From: Pseudomonadota bacterium
GTDB lineage: Bacteria > Pseudomonadota > Gammaproteobacteria > Steroidobacterales > Steroidobacteraceae
Length of the DNA stretch: 64,000 nt
NCBI GenBank assembly: GCA_021805865.1
Contig: JAJZDX010000004.1
Location: forward strand, 1 to 64,000
Direction: 5' to 3'
A program made the position numbers and the translations under genes. Shown here piece after piece: positions 1 to 7,859 of the stretch (position 1 is the stretch's first letter; the number at the start of each line of letters is the position of its first letter). Under the pieces are notes generated by a model. The model was not told where the DNA came from. It made no database searches and worked only from the letters and a program-made list of their open reading frames with translations.

Positions 1-15
1 TGAACGCCACCCCGG

Positions 16-135
16 CATTATCCGGAGTCATGCATTCGCGAAAATCCGTAACGTCAGATTCCTGCGACGATGCTCTCCGGATAACGCCCGACTCCGGATA
101 ATGTTGTTTATCCAGTGCGCCGGATAAACAACATT
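16..135. repeat. Cluster of TCCGGATAA inverted repeats
   Basis: Two perfect inverted repeats interlock here. CATTATCCGGAGTC at 16-29 is matched by its exact reverse complement at 90-103. AATGTTGTTTATCC at 100-113 is matched by its exact reverse complement at 122-135, with an 8-nt loop. A further CTCCGGATAA copy lies at about 75-84. Such dense, nested core sites resemble recombinase binding sites or the end of a mobile element. The element itself is not identified; the only transposase nearby is the truncated IS66 gene just downstream. Confidence 0.7.
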
Positions 136-164
136 GCCGCACGTACTTCAATAAGGCGCTGAAG

Positions 165-743
165 GTGACCGAGCTCCCCTCCGGGCGTTCTCTCGCGCGC
201 GTGGCCATGGAGGACTACCTGGGGCGGGTGTTCAAAATCGAGCGGGAACTGAACGAGCTATGCGAGGCGCGCGCACGGACGGGGGACACCTTGTCCGCCG
301 AAGAGATCCTCAAGCGTCGGCAGGAGAGGTCCGCACCGATCTTCGCCGCCTTCCACAAGTGGGTCGAGGATCTCCTGCCCGCGACGCCCCCGCAGAGCGC
401 GCTCGGCAGAGCGCTCTCTTATACGCATAACCAGTGGAACAAGTTGGTGTTGCATCTGGAGCACGGGGACGTGCCGGCACATAACAACTATGTCGAGAAT
501 CTCATCCGCCCCTTCTCCCAGGGGCGCCGGGTATGGCTCTTCGCGAACAACCCGCTCGGTGCCCGCGCGAGCGCCAATCTCTTCTCCCTGGTCAGCACCG
601 CCCGCGCCAATGGCCTTGATCCCTCCGCATACCTGACCCACCTGTTCGAGCGGCTTCCCGCCGCCGATACCGTCGAGGCGCTCGAGGCACTGCTGCCCTG
701 GAACGTCCGCGACGTGCTGCGCACAGCCCGCCGCGCCGCCTGA
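165..743 (+). pseudogene. IS66-family transposase (TnpC), C-terminal remnant
   Basis: This is the last 192 residues of an IS66-type DDE transposase. A full TnpC has roughly 500 residues, so the N-terminal zinc-binding region and the two catalytic aspartates are missing. What remains contains the family's C-terminal signature: the NNYVEN block at residues 107-112 with the third catalytic residue Glu111, then the RPFSQGRR-WLF-N stretch and the NGLDP-AYL tail. The first possible start is GTG at 165, but the transposase-like frame already runs upstream (TYFNKALK) to about position 141, so the break point lies at or beside the inverted-repeat cluster at 90-135. No TnpA or TnpB accessory genes are present. 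It should be non-functional and marks an old insertion cut by a second event. Confidence 0.85.
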
Positions 744-850
744 GGCGGCTACCGCCGCCACCCTGATCCTTGCCCGACGCGTTCGCGTCCCCTGCCTTGC
801 GACCGGGCCGTCATCGCCTTCCAGCCTGGCCGTGCCCCCCTATGCCATCA

Positions 851-889
851 CGCCGTCCCCCGCAAGGACGGGGATACCGGAGTGCTTAC
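851..889 (+). mobile_element. Putative right end of the IS66 element
   Basis: About 110 bp after the transposase stop, the sequence CGCAAGGACGGGGATACCGG is followed by AGTGCTTAC. IS66 elements often finish with a CGCAAGGACGGGG...GCTTAC segment (recalled from the family), so the element probably ends near 889. The left end is not in the window, so the terminal repeat pair cannot be checked here. The DUF4143 ATPase relic starts directly after this point, consistent with an insertion junction. Confidence 0.45.
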
Positions 890-890
890 G

Positions 891-1127
891 GATCCGCAAC
901 GCTCGAGGGGGCTTCTCGCCGGACCGCGCCAGTGCGGCAAGACAGCCGCGTTCACTGGCTGCTTGAGGCAAAAGCCTCGGATGACACGGTGAGCTCTTCG
1001 CTCGCCGGCTACACCCGAAAAGCTCGATCCGCCGGAATCGATCCAGCTCGTTCCGAACCTTGAGTGGCCGCAAGAGCGCTCCGGCATCAAGATCCTGCCC
1101 CTTGGGCCATGGCTGGAAGCGCTTTAG
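891..1127 (+). pseudogene. AAA/DUF4143-family ATPase, scrambled remnant
   Basis: Three pieces of one protein family are left in two reading frames. Frame one (from about 891) encodes LLAGPRQCGKTA, a Walker A motif typical of the N-terminus of AAA ATPases with a DUF4143 domain. A second frame (956-1018) encodes WLLEAKAS-DTVSSSLAGY, which matches the conserved nuclease-like lysine region near their C-terminus. The first frame resumes at 1020 (KLDPPESIQLVPNLEW...LPLGPWLEAL) and stops with TAG at 1125-1127. Most of the roughly 400-residue protein is therefore deleted and the rest is frameshifted. Its end overlaps the stop codon of the convergent SGNH hydrolase. Family assignment is from recalled motifs. 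Confidence 0.6.
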
Positions 1128-2026
1128 CGTCGCGCGGCTCTCGCCGGGGGGCGCGGCCACGGGGTATCGATGGCCTTGCGCGCCAGCGCGCTCATGAGTT
1201 TGTAGCCGTTGCGGTTCGGGTGCACGCCATCGTTCGAGAGACTGCGACGGAACGTGCCCTGCGGGGTTACCAGGTGCGCATAGTAATCGACGAGCCGCAC
1301 GTGCTGCTCGCGCGCGTACCGACGCAACCAGGCGTTGAGCCGGCGGATCTCGGCGGCCGGCCGGTACCGGCTCGCCCACCAGAAGCGCACCGCCGGCGGC
1401 ATCGTCCCGAGGATCACGTGAATGTGATGGGCCTTGGCCAGCGTGACCATCGCCTCGATGTCATCCTTGTAATACCGCTCGCTGGTCGGTCCGGTGTTGC
1501 CCGCGATGTCGTTCGTGCCGGCGATGATCTGCACCACCTTCGGGTGCAGCGCAATCACATCCGGCCAGAAACGCACCAGCATCTGCGCGCTCGTCTGGCC
1601 GCTGATGCCGCGATCGATCACGCCGTGAGTGAACATGGACGGATCCCCGTACTGCCAGAAGTCGGTGATCGAGTCCCCCATGAAGACCACGCGCGGATGA
1701 TGCTCGAGGGCTTCGTTCGCCGCCTGGTACCGGCAGAGGTCGGCCCAGTCCCGCGCCCGTGACCGCGCGGCCGCGTGGGCCGCGCGCGCCTTCTGCCGTG
1801 CGGTCTGCGGCGGCAGGCGAAAATGCGCTCCCGGCCGCAGGATCATGCGCATGAACGCCGCGCCCGGACCGGCAGTGCTCGCGCCCGCGCACGGGTTGGC
1901 GCTCATCGCGGTGAACGAAGCTGCGCGCGGGGCCGCGAGCACCGGGGCGGCCAACGCGATCGACACCAGCGCGGCTGCGCGTGCGGACGCCAAACGCCTG
2001 CCGTGCCGGTGCGATGTCTCAACCAT
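1124..2026 (-). CDS. Secreted SGNH/GDSL-family hydrolase
   Basis: A 300-residue protein with an N-terminal signal peptide (SARAAALVSIALAAPVLAAP). The four SGNH blocks are visible: FMGDSITDF (nucleophile Ser), DRGISGQTS (Gly), AGTNDIAG (Asn) and DGVHPNRNG (Asp-x-x-His). Proteins of this type are periplasmic or secreted esterases or lipases; the substrate is not predictable. The ATG at 2026 is chosen because GGGAG sits 9 nt upstream and because it places the signal peptide at the N-terminus; the frame stays open another 30 codons upstream. It follows the GNAT gene on the same strand after 68 bp and may be the last gene of that group. Confidence 0.85.
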   Translation of the reverse strand: MVETSHRHGRRLASARAAALVSIALAAPVLAAPRAASFTAMSANPCAGASTAGPGAAFMRMILRPGAHFRLPPQTARQKARAAHAAARSRARDWADLCRYQAANEALEHHPRVVFMGDSITDFWQYGDPSMFTHGVIDRGISGQTSAQMLVRFWPDVIALHPKVVQIIAGTNDIAGNTGPTSERYYKDDIEAMVTLAKAHHIHVILGTMPPAVRFWWASRYRPAAEIRRLNAWLRRYAREQHVRLVDYYAHLVTPQGTFRRSLSNDGVHPNRNGYKLMSALARKAIDTPWPRPPARAARR

Positions 2027-2094
2027 GGTGCAATGCTCCCAAGTCTCACCTTCCACATCAAACGCGACGTCTTCTCTCGGGGTCCCGCAGGGAC

Positions 2095-2643
2095 CTACGG
2101 CAGCCGGATCTCCCAATATCCAACGTCGAGCCAGCGGCCGAACTTGAGCCCGACCTCCTGGAACCGGCCAATCTTCACGAAGCCGAGCCTCTCATGCAAG
2201 GCCACGCTTGCCGGATTGGGCAAGGCGATGGCGCCGATGACACAGTGGACGCCCAGAGGGCGCAGTCTCTCGAGCAGCGTCCGGTAGAGCCTCGTCCCCA
2301 AGCCTTTTCCCGTGGCATCCGCCCTCAGGTAGACCGTGGTCTCCACCGAGTGACGATAGGCAGACCGGCTCTTCCACGGCGCCGCATAGGCGTAGCCCAG
2401 CACCGCGCCATCCTGCTCCCACACGAGCCAGGGGAAGCGGCCGCTCCCATCCACGATCCGCCGCGCCATCTCCTCGACCGGGACCGCATCCTCTTCAAAC
2501 GTGACGGTCGTACGTTCCACGTAGTGGTTGTAGATGGCAGAGACCGCGGCGGCATCGCCGGCAGTGCAATCCCTGAGCAAGCCCGCGCTGCGGGCAGGGG
2601 ACTCGGCGGCCGCGGTTTCAGTCGCTCGAGAACTTCGGGACAT
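2095..2643 (-). CDS. GNAT-family N-acetyltransferase (phosphinothricin-acetyltransferase-like)
   Basis: 182 residues covering a single GNAT fold. The acetyl-CoA binding motif A reads YLRADATGKGLGTRLY, and the C-terminal part (GVHCVIGAIALPNPASVALHERLGF) is typical of the PAT/MddA branch that acetylates phosphinothricin-like amines or L-amino-acid analogues such as methionine sulfoximine. Upstream comes AIYNHYVERTTVTFEE, also characteristic of that branch. The ATG at 2643 is preferred over the one at 2688 because GAGGA precedes it by about 8 nt. It lies 28 bp downstream of the CoxE-like gene on the same strand, so co-transcription is likely; a functional link to that gene is not evident. Confidence 0.88.
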   Translation of the reverse strand: MSRSSRATETAAAESPARSAGLLRDCTAGDAAAVSAIYNHYVERTTVTFEEDAVPVEEMARRIVDGSGRFPWLVWEQDGAVLGYAYAAPWKSRSAYRHSVETTVYLRADATGKGLGTRLYRTLLERLRPLGVHCVIGAIALPNPASVALHERLGFVKIGRFQEVGLKFGRWLDVGYWEIRLP

Positions 2644-2671
2644 GGATCCGTCCTCATCTGAGGCGGCGCCC

Positions 2672-3892
2672 TCAGGCACTGTGCGCATCCGGTCGCGGCG
2701 GCAACTGCGCCGTGCGGCGCAGCTCCGTGATGGCCGAATCCAGGCCCTGCAGGCTAAGCGGAAACATGCGCTCCCCGACCAGCTCCTTCAGCATCCTTAC
2801 CGAGGCGATGTGCTCCCAGCGCTGCACCGGCTCGGGATTGAGCCACACCAGTCGCGGGAACACCGCGCAGAGCCGCTGCATCCACACCGCGCCGCTCTCC
2901 CCGTTCCAGTGCTCGACGCTGCCCCCCGGCTGCACGATCTCGTACGGACTCATGGTCGCATCGCCGACGAGGATGACACGATAGTCATGTCCATAGGTGC
3001 GCAGCACCTCGAGCGTCGCAACGGCGGAGGAGGCGCGGCGGCGGTTGTCCTTCCAGACCCGCTCGTACGGCACGTTGTGAAAATAGAAATGCTCGAGATG
3101 CTTGAACTCGCAGCGAGCCGCCGAGAACATCTCCTCGCAGACTCTCACGTGATCGTCCATCGAGCCACCGACATCGAGAAACAGCAGCACTTTCACGGCA
3201 TTGCGCCGCTCCGGCACGAGCCGGACGTCGAGCAGTCCGGCGTTGCGGGCGGTGGCCGCGATGGTGCCATCGAGATCGAGCTGGTCGGCAACACCCTCGC
3301 GGGCGAACTTGCGCAGTCTGCGCAGGGCGAGCTTCATGCTGCGCGTATCGAGCTCGACCGTGTCGTCGAAATTGCGATATTCGCGCCGCTCCCATACCTT
3401 GACGGCGCGGCGTTGCCGCGCTCCCGCCTCGCCGAAGCGCACACCCTCCGGGTGATGGCCGCCTGAGCCGAACGGGGACGTCCCGCCCGTGCCGATCCAT
3501 TTGCTGCCACCGTGATGGGCTTCCTTCTGCTCACGCAAACGCTCGCGCAGCGTCTCGATGAGCTTCTCCCACCCGCCCAGGGAATCGATTGCGCGCCGGT
3601 CCTGCTCCGTGAGAGCGTCTGCGGCGAGCTCCCGCAGCCATTCGGCGGGGACCTGCGCGGCAAGGAGCTCGGCGAACAGCCGCTCCGCTCCCTGAAAAGC
3701 CTCGGCAAACACCCGGTCGAACCGGTCGTAATGCCGCTCGTCCTTCACCAGACAGGTGCGCGCCAGAAAGTAGAAATCCTGAGCGGACAGCCCCGCCGCT
3801 CTCGCCCGCAGGGCTTCGAGCAACGCCAGCAGCTCGGTGATGCTGACCGGCACACCCGCGGCACGCAGTCCAAAAAAGAAATTGACGAGCAT
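2672..3892 (-). CDS. CoxE-like VWA-domain protein
   Basis: 406 residues of the CoxE/VWA family that pairs with MoxR-type ATPases. The N-terminus (MLVNFFFGLRAAGVPVSITE) is the conserved start of the family. The C-terminal VWA domain shows LLFLDVGGSMDDHV, where the usual MIDAS DxSxS reads D-x-G-x-S, so metal binding may be altered. Such proteins act with their AAA partner in maturation or remodelling of metalloenzymes or other complexes. The ATG at 3892 is used, although the frame is open further upstream. The ATPase gene ends 40 bp before it, supporting an operon. No CO dehydrogenase structural genes are present nearby, so the client is unknown. Confidence 0.88.
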   Translation of the reverse strand: MLVNFFFGLRAAGVPVSITELLALLEALRARAAGLSAQDFYFLARTCLVKDERHYDRFDRVFAEAFQGAERLFAELLAAQVPAEWLRELAADALTEQDRRAIDSLGGWEKLIETLRERLREQKEAHHGGSKWIGTGGTSPFGSGGHHPEGVRFGEAGARQRRAVKVWERREYRNFDDTVELDTRSMKLALRRLRKFAREGVADQLDLDGTIAATARNAGLLDVRLVPERRNAVKVLLFLDVGGSMDDHVRVCEEMFSAARCEFKHLEHFYFHNVPYERVWKDNRRRASSAVATLEVLRTYGHDYRVILVGDATMSPYEIVQPGGSVEHWNGESGAVWMQRLCAVFPRLVWLNPEPVQRWEHIASVRMLKELVGERMFPLSLQGLDSAITELRRTAQLPPRPDAHSA

Positions 3893-3932
3893 GCCGTGTT
3901 GTCGAGGAATGACCCGAAGCCTGCGGGGTGAC

Positions 3933-4781
3933 TCATCGCGCCCGGCGGTGCAAAAACACGAGCTGCTCGAACAGGTGCACGTCCTGCTCGTTCTTGAGCA
4001 GAGCGCCGTGCAGCGCCGGCAGCGCCTTGCGCTCATCATTGGCACGCAGCACCGCCGGATCGATGTCCTCGGCGAGCAGCAGCTTGATCCAGTCGAGCAG
4101 CTCCGAGGTCGAGGGCTTCTTCCTCAGGCCCGGGGTCTCGCGCACCTCGTAAAAGGTCCGCAGCGCCTCCGCGAGCAGCTCCCGCTTGAGCCCAGGGAAG
4201 TGCACCTGAACGATGGCCCGCATCGTGGACTCGTCCGGGAAGCGGATGTAATGAAAGAAGCAGCGGCGCAGGAAGGCATCGGGCAGCTCCTTCTCGTTGT
4301 TGCTGGTAATGAGCATGATGGGACGGTAGCGCGCCGTCACGAGCTCTCGCGTCTCGTAGACGTAGAACTCCATGCGATCGAGCTCCCGCAGCAGATCGTT
4401 CGGGAACTCGATATCCGCCTTGTCGATCTCATCGATGAGCAGCACCGGCTGGACTTGCGACTCGAAGGCCTCCCAGAGCTTTCCCTTGACGATATAGTTC
4501 GCGATGTCGTGTACGCGCGCCTCGCCGAGCTGTGAATCACGCAAGCGCGAGACCGCGTCGTACTCGTACAGACCCTGCTGCGCCTTGCTGGTGGACTTGA
4601 TGTGCCATTCGTAGAGGGGGCGCTCGAGCGAGCGCGCGATCTCCTGCGCCAGCTGCGTCTTGCCCGTGCCCGGCTCGCCCTTGATGAGCAGCGGCCGCCC
4701 GAGCGTGACCGCGGCATTCACCGCCATCATGAGATCGTCGGTGGCGATGTAACGATCGGTTCCGCTGAAGCGCTGGGTCAT
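3933..4781 (-). CDS. MoxR-family AAA+ ATPase
   Basis: 282 residues with a complete AAA+ core. The Walker A motif is GEPGTGKT, Walker B is VLLIDEIDKAD, sensor 1 is LITSNNEKELPDAF, and the arginine-rich RRCFFHYIRFPDE follows. This is the CoxD/MoxR subgroup that works with CoxE-like VWA proteins, and that gene is directly downstream. The start is ATG at 4781, preceded by GAGAG at about -10; a TTG six codons upstream (4799) is the alternative. Role: ATP-driven chaperone for assembly or metal loading of an unidentified enzyme complex. Confidence 0.92.
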   Translation of the reverse strand: MTQRFSGTDRYIATDDLMMAVNAAVTLGRPLLIKGEPGTGKTQLAQEIARSLERPLYEWHIKSTSKAQQGLYEYDAVSRLRDSQLGEARVHDIANYIVKGKLWEAFESQVQPVLLIDEIDKADIEFPNDLLRELDRMEFYVYETRELVTARYRPIMLITSNNEKELPDAFLRRCFFHYIRFPDESTMRAIVQVHFPGLKRELLAEALRTFYEVRETPGLRKKPSTSELLDWIKLLLAEDIDPAVLRANDERKALPALHGALLKNEQDVHLFEQLVFLHRRAR

Positions 4782-5136
4782 GCTCACTCTCGTATCCAAT
4801 CAAGCCGTGAATCGATGCGGCCACCTGCACGGATCCGGCAAGCATATCAGGGCGCGCGAGCCGCGGAGACCGTCCGGCACCGCTCGCGGGGGGCGCGCCT
4901 CTCGCCGCGCCCGCGCGCAATCCCCGGCGGGCTTCGGCGGCAGTCGCACAAGGTGCAGGCGGCATGGCCAACCCGGCAATGCTCGCGAGCCGCCTTCCCC
5001 GAATGTCGCCGGCTCGATCGCTGACCGGCTCGGCAGCAGATCGGTCTTGAGCTGCCGAGCTCAACCTGCAGATAGATTCCGCATGGGCGCGGCCGCCTCG
5101 CATCCCATGCCAATCATCGAGGAGTATAGTCACGTA
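4782..5136. other. Intergenic region, no gene recognised
   Basis: A 355-bp GC-rich stretch between the divergent MoxR ATPase gene and a small plus-strand gene. It must hold the promoters of both, but no convincing -35/-10 pair stands out. Reading frames crossing it show no recognisable protein. Confidence 0.5.
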
Positions 5137-5349
5137 ATGGGCGCCTGGATCATCATGCTCTCCGTCTGCGCCGCCGGGCACACGGGCTGTCAGTCCGCAA
5201 CGCCGACCTGGTACTACGCCACGCGCCAGGAATGCGAGCGGATGCTGACATACATGCCGCAGACGGATCGTCCTCAGTGCGAAGAGATCTCCAGGCGCAA
5301 GGCGAATGCCGAAGGCGCGGTGCTGTTTCCATCGTCACACGGGCGCTAG
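5137..5349 (+). CDS. Small cysteine-containing hypothetical protein, possibly exported
   Basis: A 70-residue protein of unknown function. It begins MGAWIIMLSVCAAG, a short hydrophobic stretch that could be an export signal or anchor, and has four cysteines at residues 11, 18, 33 and 48. The mid-part WYYATRQECERML resembles short periplasmic proteins in which a residue run ends in a cysteine pair, suggesting disulfides. GAGGAG lies 12 nt before the ATG, slightly long; an in-frame ATG at 5107 is the alternative start and has no ribosome binding site. It stands alone between the MoxR group and the cupin operon. Confidence 0.5.
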   Translation: MGAWIIMLSVCAAGHTGCQSATPTWYYATRQECERMLTYMPQTDRPQCEEISRRKANAEGAVLFPSSHGR

Positions 5350-5510
5350 GGGAGGCAATCTCCGGCGCGCGAGCCATGCCGGTGAGTACCGCGGGTATCC
5401 ACCGCCGGTGATGGCCGCTTGCCCGGCCGGCGTCCCGCCGGCTGCGGCGGTTCCACCCGGCCCTCTCTGACGAGGGAGCCATGTCCGGCGGCGGGACGGA
5501 CCGGCGGTGT

Positions 5511-5538
5511 TTGCGTCACCGCCCGCTTTTGGTATATT
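5511..5538 (+). promoter_or_regulatory. Candidate sigma-70 promoter of the cupin operon
   Basis: TTGCGT at 5511-5516 and TATATT at 5533-5538 are separated by 16 bp. This AT-rich patch is unusual for the region and lies about 120 bp before the cupin start. Just downstream, TGGTAT and ATACCA half sites flank the region TTGACACCTCGA and could be an operator, for instance for the GntR protein encoded at the end of the operon (inference). The rest of 5350-5659 shows no gene. Confidence 0.45.
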
Positions 5539-5659
5539 GACACCTCGAAATACCACCGAGCGCGGCCCATACCCGTCCATGCCTGCGATCCGACGCGCTT
5601 GCGCGGCGCGCCCGCGGATTCTTCATGCGCGCTGACCGATTCACCCGCCGTCAGGTCTC

Positions 5660-6094
5660 ATGACCGTCCGCACCCCCTCCCATGCCGCGCTGCTCGGGCC
5701 TGAAGCGCTGCCCTGCTACGACCGGGGCGGCGGCGCCAGCACCACGCCGCTGGTGACGCGCGCCCTCGGCACCGCCGGCTTCATCACCGGCCACACCTCC
5801 TTCGGCGCCGGCGCCGAGATCCCGTTCCATAGCCACAACTGCAAGGAGAGCGTGGTACTGATGAAGGGCCGCGCGACGCTCGACATCGACGGCCTGGAGT
5901 ACGAGCTCAAGCCGCACGATGCGACCTACATCCCGCCCGGCATCTCGCCCCGGCTGCGCAACCTGTCCAAGACGGAGCCGATGAAGATCCTCTGGATCTA
6001 CGCCGGCGCGGACGCCACCCGCACCGCCGACATCGGCGGGCGCATCGGCACGAAAGCCTTCGGCCAGGCCGTCGTGGCCGCCCTGCGGGCGTGA
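5660..6094 (+). CDS. Small cupin-domain protein
   Basis: 144 residues forming one cupin barrel. Motif 1 reads PFHSHNCKESVVLMKG with His57, His59 and Glu63 as likely metal ligands. In motif 2 (PPGISPRLRN) the position usually held by the fourth His ligand is not histidine, so the metal site may be incomplete or differently built. Function is unknown; candidates are a small-molecule sensor, isomerase or dioxygenase-like protein. It is followed by a monooxygenase-like gene (62 bp gap) and a GntR regulator, which suggests one small catabolic operon with its own regulator. Confidence 0.8.
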   Translation: MTVRTPSHAALLGPEALPCYDRGGGASTTPLVTRALGTAGFITGHTSFGAGAEIPFHSHNCKESVVLMKGRATLDIDGLEYELKPHDATYIPPGISPRLRNLSKTEPMKILWIYAGADATRTADIGGRIGTKAFGQAVVAALRA

Positions 6095-6156
6095 AGGACG
6101 GCGGAGCAAGGCCCGTGCGCGAGCCGCAGATCATCCCCAACACTCAGGTGAGCTGA

Positions 6157-6456
6157 ATGATCGTCGAAGTCGCTGATTTCAAGATATCCGCCGGGAACCG
6201 GGACGCCTTCTCCGAGGCCATCACACAGGCCGCGAGCACGGTGCTGGCCAAGGCCGGCGGCTACCTCGGCCACCGGATCCTCGCCTGCCGCGAGTCTCCG
6301 GAGCGCTTCGTCCTCATCGTCGAGTGGGACTCGCTCGAGGCGCACACGGTGGGATTTCGCCACTCCCCGGCATTCACCGAGTGGCGGGCGATCATCGGCC
6401 CTTTCTTCCAGCACCCTCCCCATGTGGAGCACTTTGAGGTGGTGGCCGCCTCCTGA
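6157..6456 (+). CDS. Antibiotic-biosynthesis-monooxygenase (ABM) family protein
   Basis: 99 residues with the ferredoxin-like ABM fold: MIVEVADFKISAGNRDAF at the start, the central helix, then RFVLIVEWDSLEAH and HSPAFTEWRAIIGPFF. Family members are cofactor-free oxygenases or dimeric quinol- or haem-handling proteins, and the substrate cannot be inferred. AGGTGA precedes the ATG by 4-5 nt. The gene sits between the cupin and the GntR regulator, and its stop codon falls only 13 bp before the preferred GntR start, so the three are probably co-transcribed. Confidence 0.85.
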   Translation: MIVEVADFKISAGNRDAFSEAITQAASTVLAKAGGYLGHRILACRESPERFVLIVEWDSLEAHTVGFRHSPAFTEWRAIIGPFFQHPPHVEHFEVVAAS

Positions 6457-6469
6457 GGCCGCCCACATC

Positions 6470-7381
6470 GTGCGGACCGCGTCTCGCGCCAGCCGAGGGC
6501 TTGGCGAGCTCCTCGCCGCGCAGATCGAGCAGCTGATCGCACGGGAGTCCCTCTCTGCGGGCACGCCGTTGGTCGAGCGCGCCCTGGCCGCTCGCCTCAG
6601 GGTGTCGCGCTCGCCCGTGCGCGAGGCGCTGCGGCTGCTCGCCGAGCGCGGCACAGTGGGCCCGCGTCCCGAGGGAGGCTACCTCGTGCGCAGGCGGCCG
6701 AAGGCTTCGCCTCTCACGCCGGGCTTCGTGAGCGAGCCGGCACAGGAGGCGATCTACCTGAAAATCAGCGAGGATCGCCTGGCCGGCATCCTGCCCGCGC
6801 GCGTGTCCGAAAACGATCTGATGCGCCGCTACGGGCTGACCAAGGCCCAACTGGGCGGGCTCCTGCGGCGCATCGCCAACGAAGGATGGATCGAGCGTCT
6901 GCCGGGTCATGGTTGGCGGTTCCTGCCGATCCTGACCTCCGCCGACACCTACGGGCAGGCCTACCGCTTCCGGATCCTGATCGAGCCGGCCGCCATGCAC
7001 GAGCCCGGCTTCCGCATCGACGAGGCGGCGCTGCGCACATGCCTGGCGGAACAACAGACCCTGATCGACGGCGCCGTGAAGCGGGTATCCCCGGCACAAT
7101 TGTTCGATGCCAATACCCGCCTGCACGAGACCATCGCCGCATGTTCCGGCAATGTCTTCATCCTGGAGTCGCTGAAGCGGATCAATCGCCTGCGGCGCTT
7201 GATGGAGTACCGCAAGACGGCGGACCGGGAAGCCGCCGCACGGCGCTGCCGCGAGCACAAGACGCTGATCGAGCTGCTGCTCTCGGGCCGTCGCAGGGCG
7301 GCCGCCGATTTCATCGGCCGGCATCTGCGCGAGGCGGCTCGCGAGAAGGCCATGGGCCATGCTGCAGCGCTCGATGACTGA
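6470..7381 (+). CDS. GntR/FadR-type regulator with two winged-helix domains
   Basis: About 303 residues. A first winged helix-turn-helix (LVERALAARLRVSRSPVREALRLLAERG) is followed by a second HTH-like segment (ENDLMRRYGLTKAQLGGLLRRIANEGWIERL) and then a helical FCD-type effector domain (YRFRILIEPAAMHEP...LHETIAACSGN...EHKTLIELL). Typical FadR-subfamily proteins have only one N-terminal HTH, so the duplication is unusual. A GTG at 6470 is preferred; an ATG at 6422 lies inside the preceding gene and would add only a low-complexity WSTLRWWPPP extension. It likely regulates the cupin–ABM genes with which it appears to share a transcript. Confidence 0.8.
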   Translation: MRTASRASRGLGELLAAQIEQLIARESLSAGTPLVERALAARLRVSRSPVREALRLLAERGTVGPRPEGGYLVRRRPKASPLTPGFVSEPAQEAIYLKISEDRLAGILPARVSENDLMRRYGLTKAQLGGLLRRIANEGWIERLPGHGWRFLPILTSADTYGQAYRFRILIEPAAMHEPGFRIDEAALRTCLAEQQTLIDGAVKRVSPAQLFDANTRLHETIAACSGNVFILESLKRINRLRRLMEYRKTADREAAARRCREHKTLIELLLSGRRRAAADFIGRHLREAAREKAMGHAAALDD

Positions 7382-7859
7382 GCGGCGCAGACGGTGTCGG
7401 AGCGCTGCGAGGACGCGCCGCTCAGCGCTCCCGGCCCAGCTGCGAGGCGGCGAATCCCTCGGGCAGCCGCCCGGATACGGTCCAGCGCCGCGCCGCGCCG
7501 CCGCTGTCGCAGTAGACGGGAACAGCCGCCTTGCCTGCCGGGGCCCGATCCATCGCCCCCTCAGTCATCGCCGTCGTTCGCCACGTAATGGCCGAGTGGC
7601 GGCGTGGTGCGCACGGGCAAGCCGGCGAAGGTATCGCATGGTCCGAGCGTAGCTCGCACGCCCCTTGCTTGCGACCCACTCCTGACGCATTTGCCCGGGC
7701 CCGGTGATTTTGAGAAGACTCGTCGGTGTATACCACTCGCTCGGCGGCGGTAATCGTTGCACAAGCGCCGGCCGCTGCGCACCCGGCCATGACGGTATCA
7801 AGGCACGATCGCGTGCCTCCGTTCATCGGCAGCCTGGCCGTTTTTCTGTCCGAGGGGCG
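7382..7859. other. Unassigned region before the nucleoside hydrolase relic
   Basis: 478 bp with short open frames on both strands but no recognisable protein. Because the following gene lacks its N-terminal half, part of this stretch may be decayed sequence of that gene or of a lost neighbour; nothing specific can be claimed. Confidence 0.4.

Noticed and set aside
770-1063. 97-codon plus-strand frame after the IS66 remnant
   Set aside because: It joins unrelated pieces (IS66 end and part of the DUF4143 relic); only the segment WLLEAKAS is meaningful and it is covered by the pseudogene entry.
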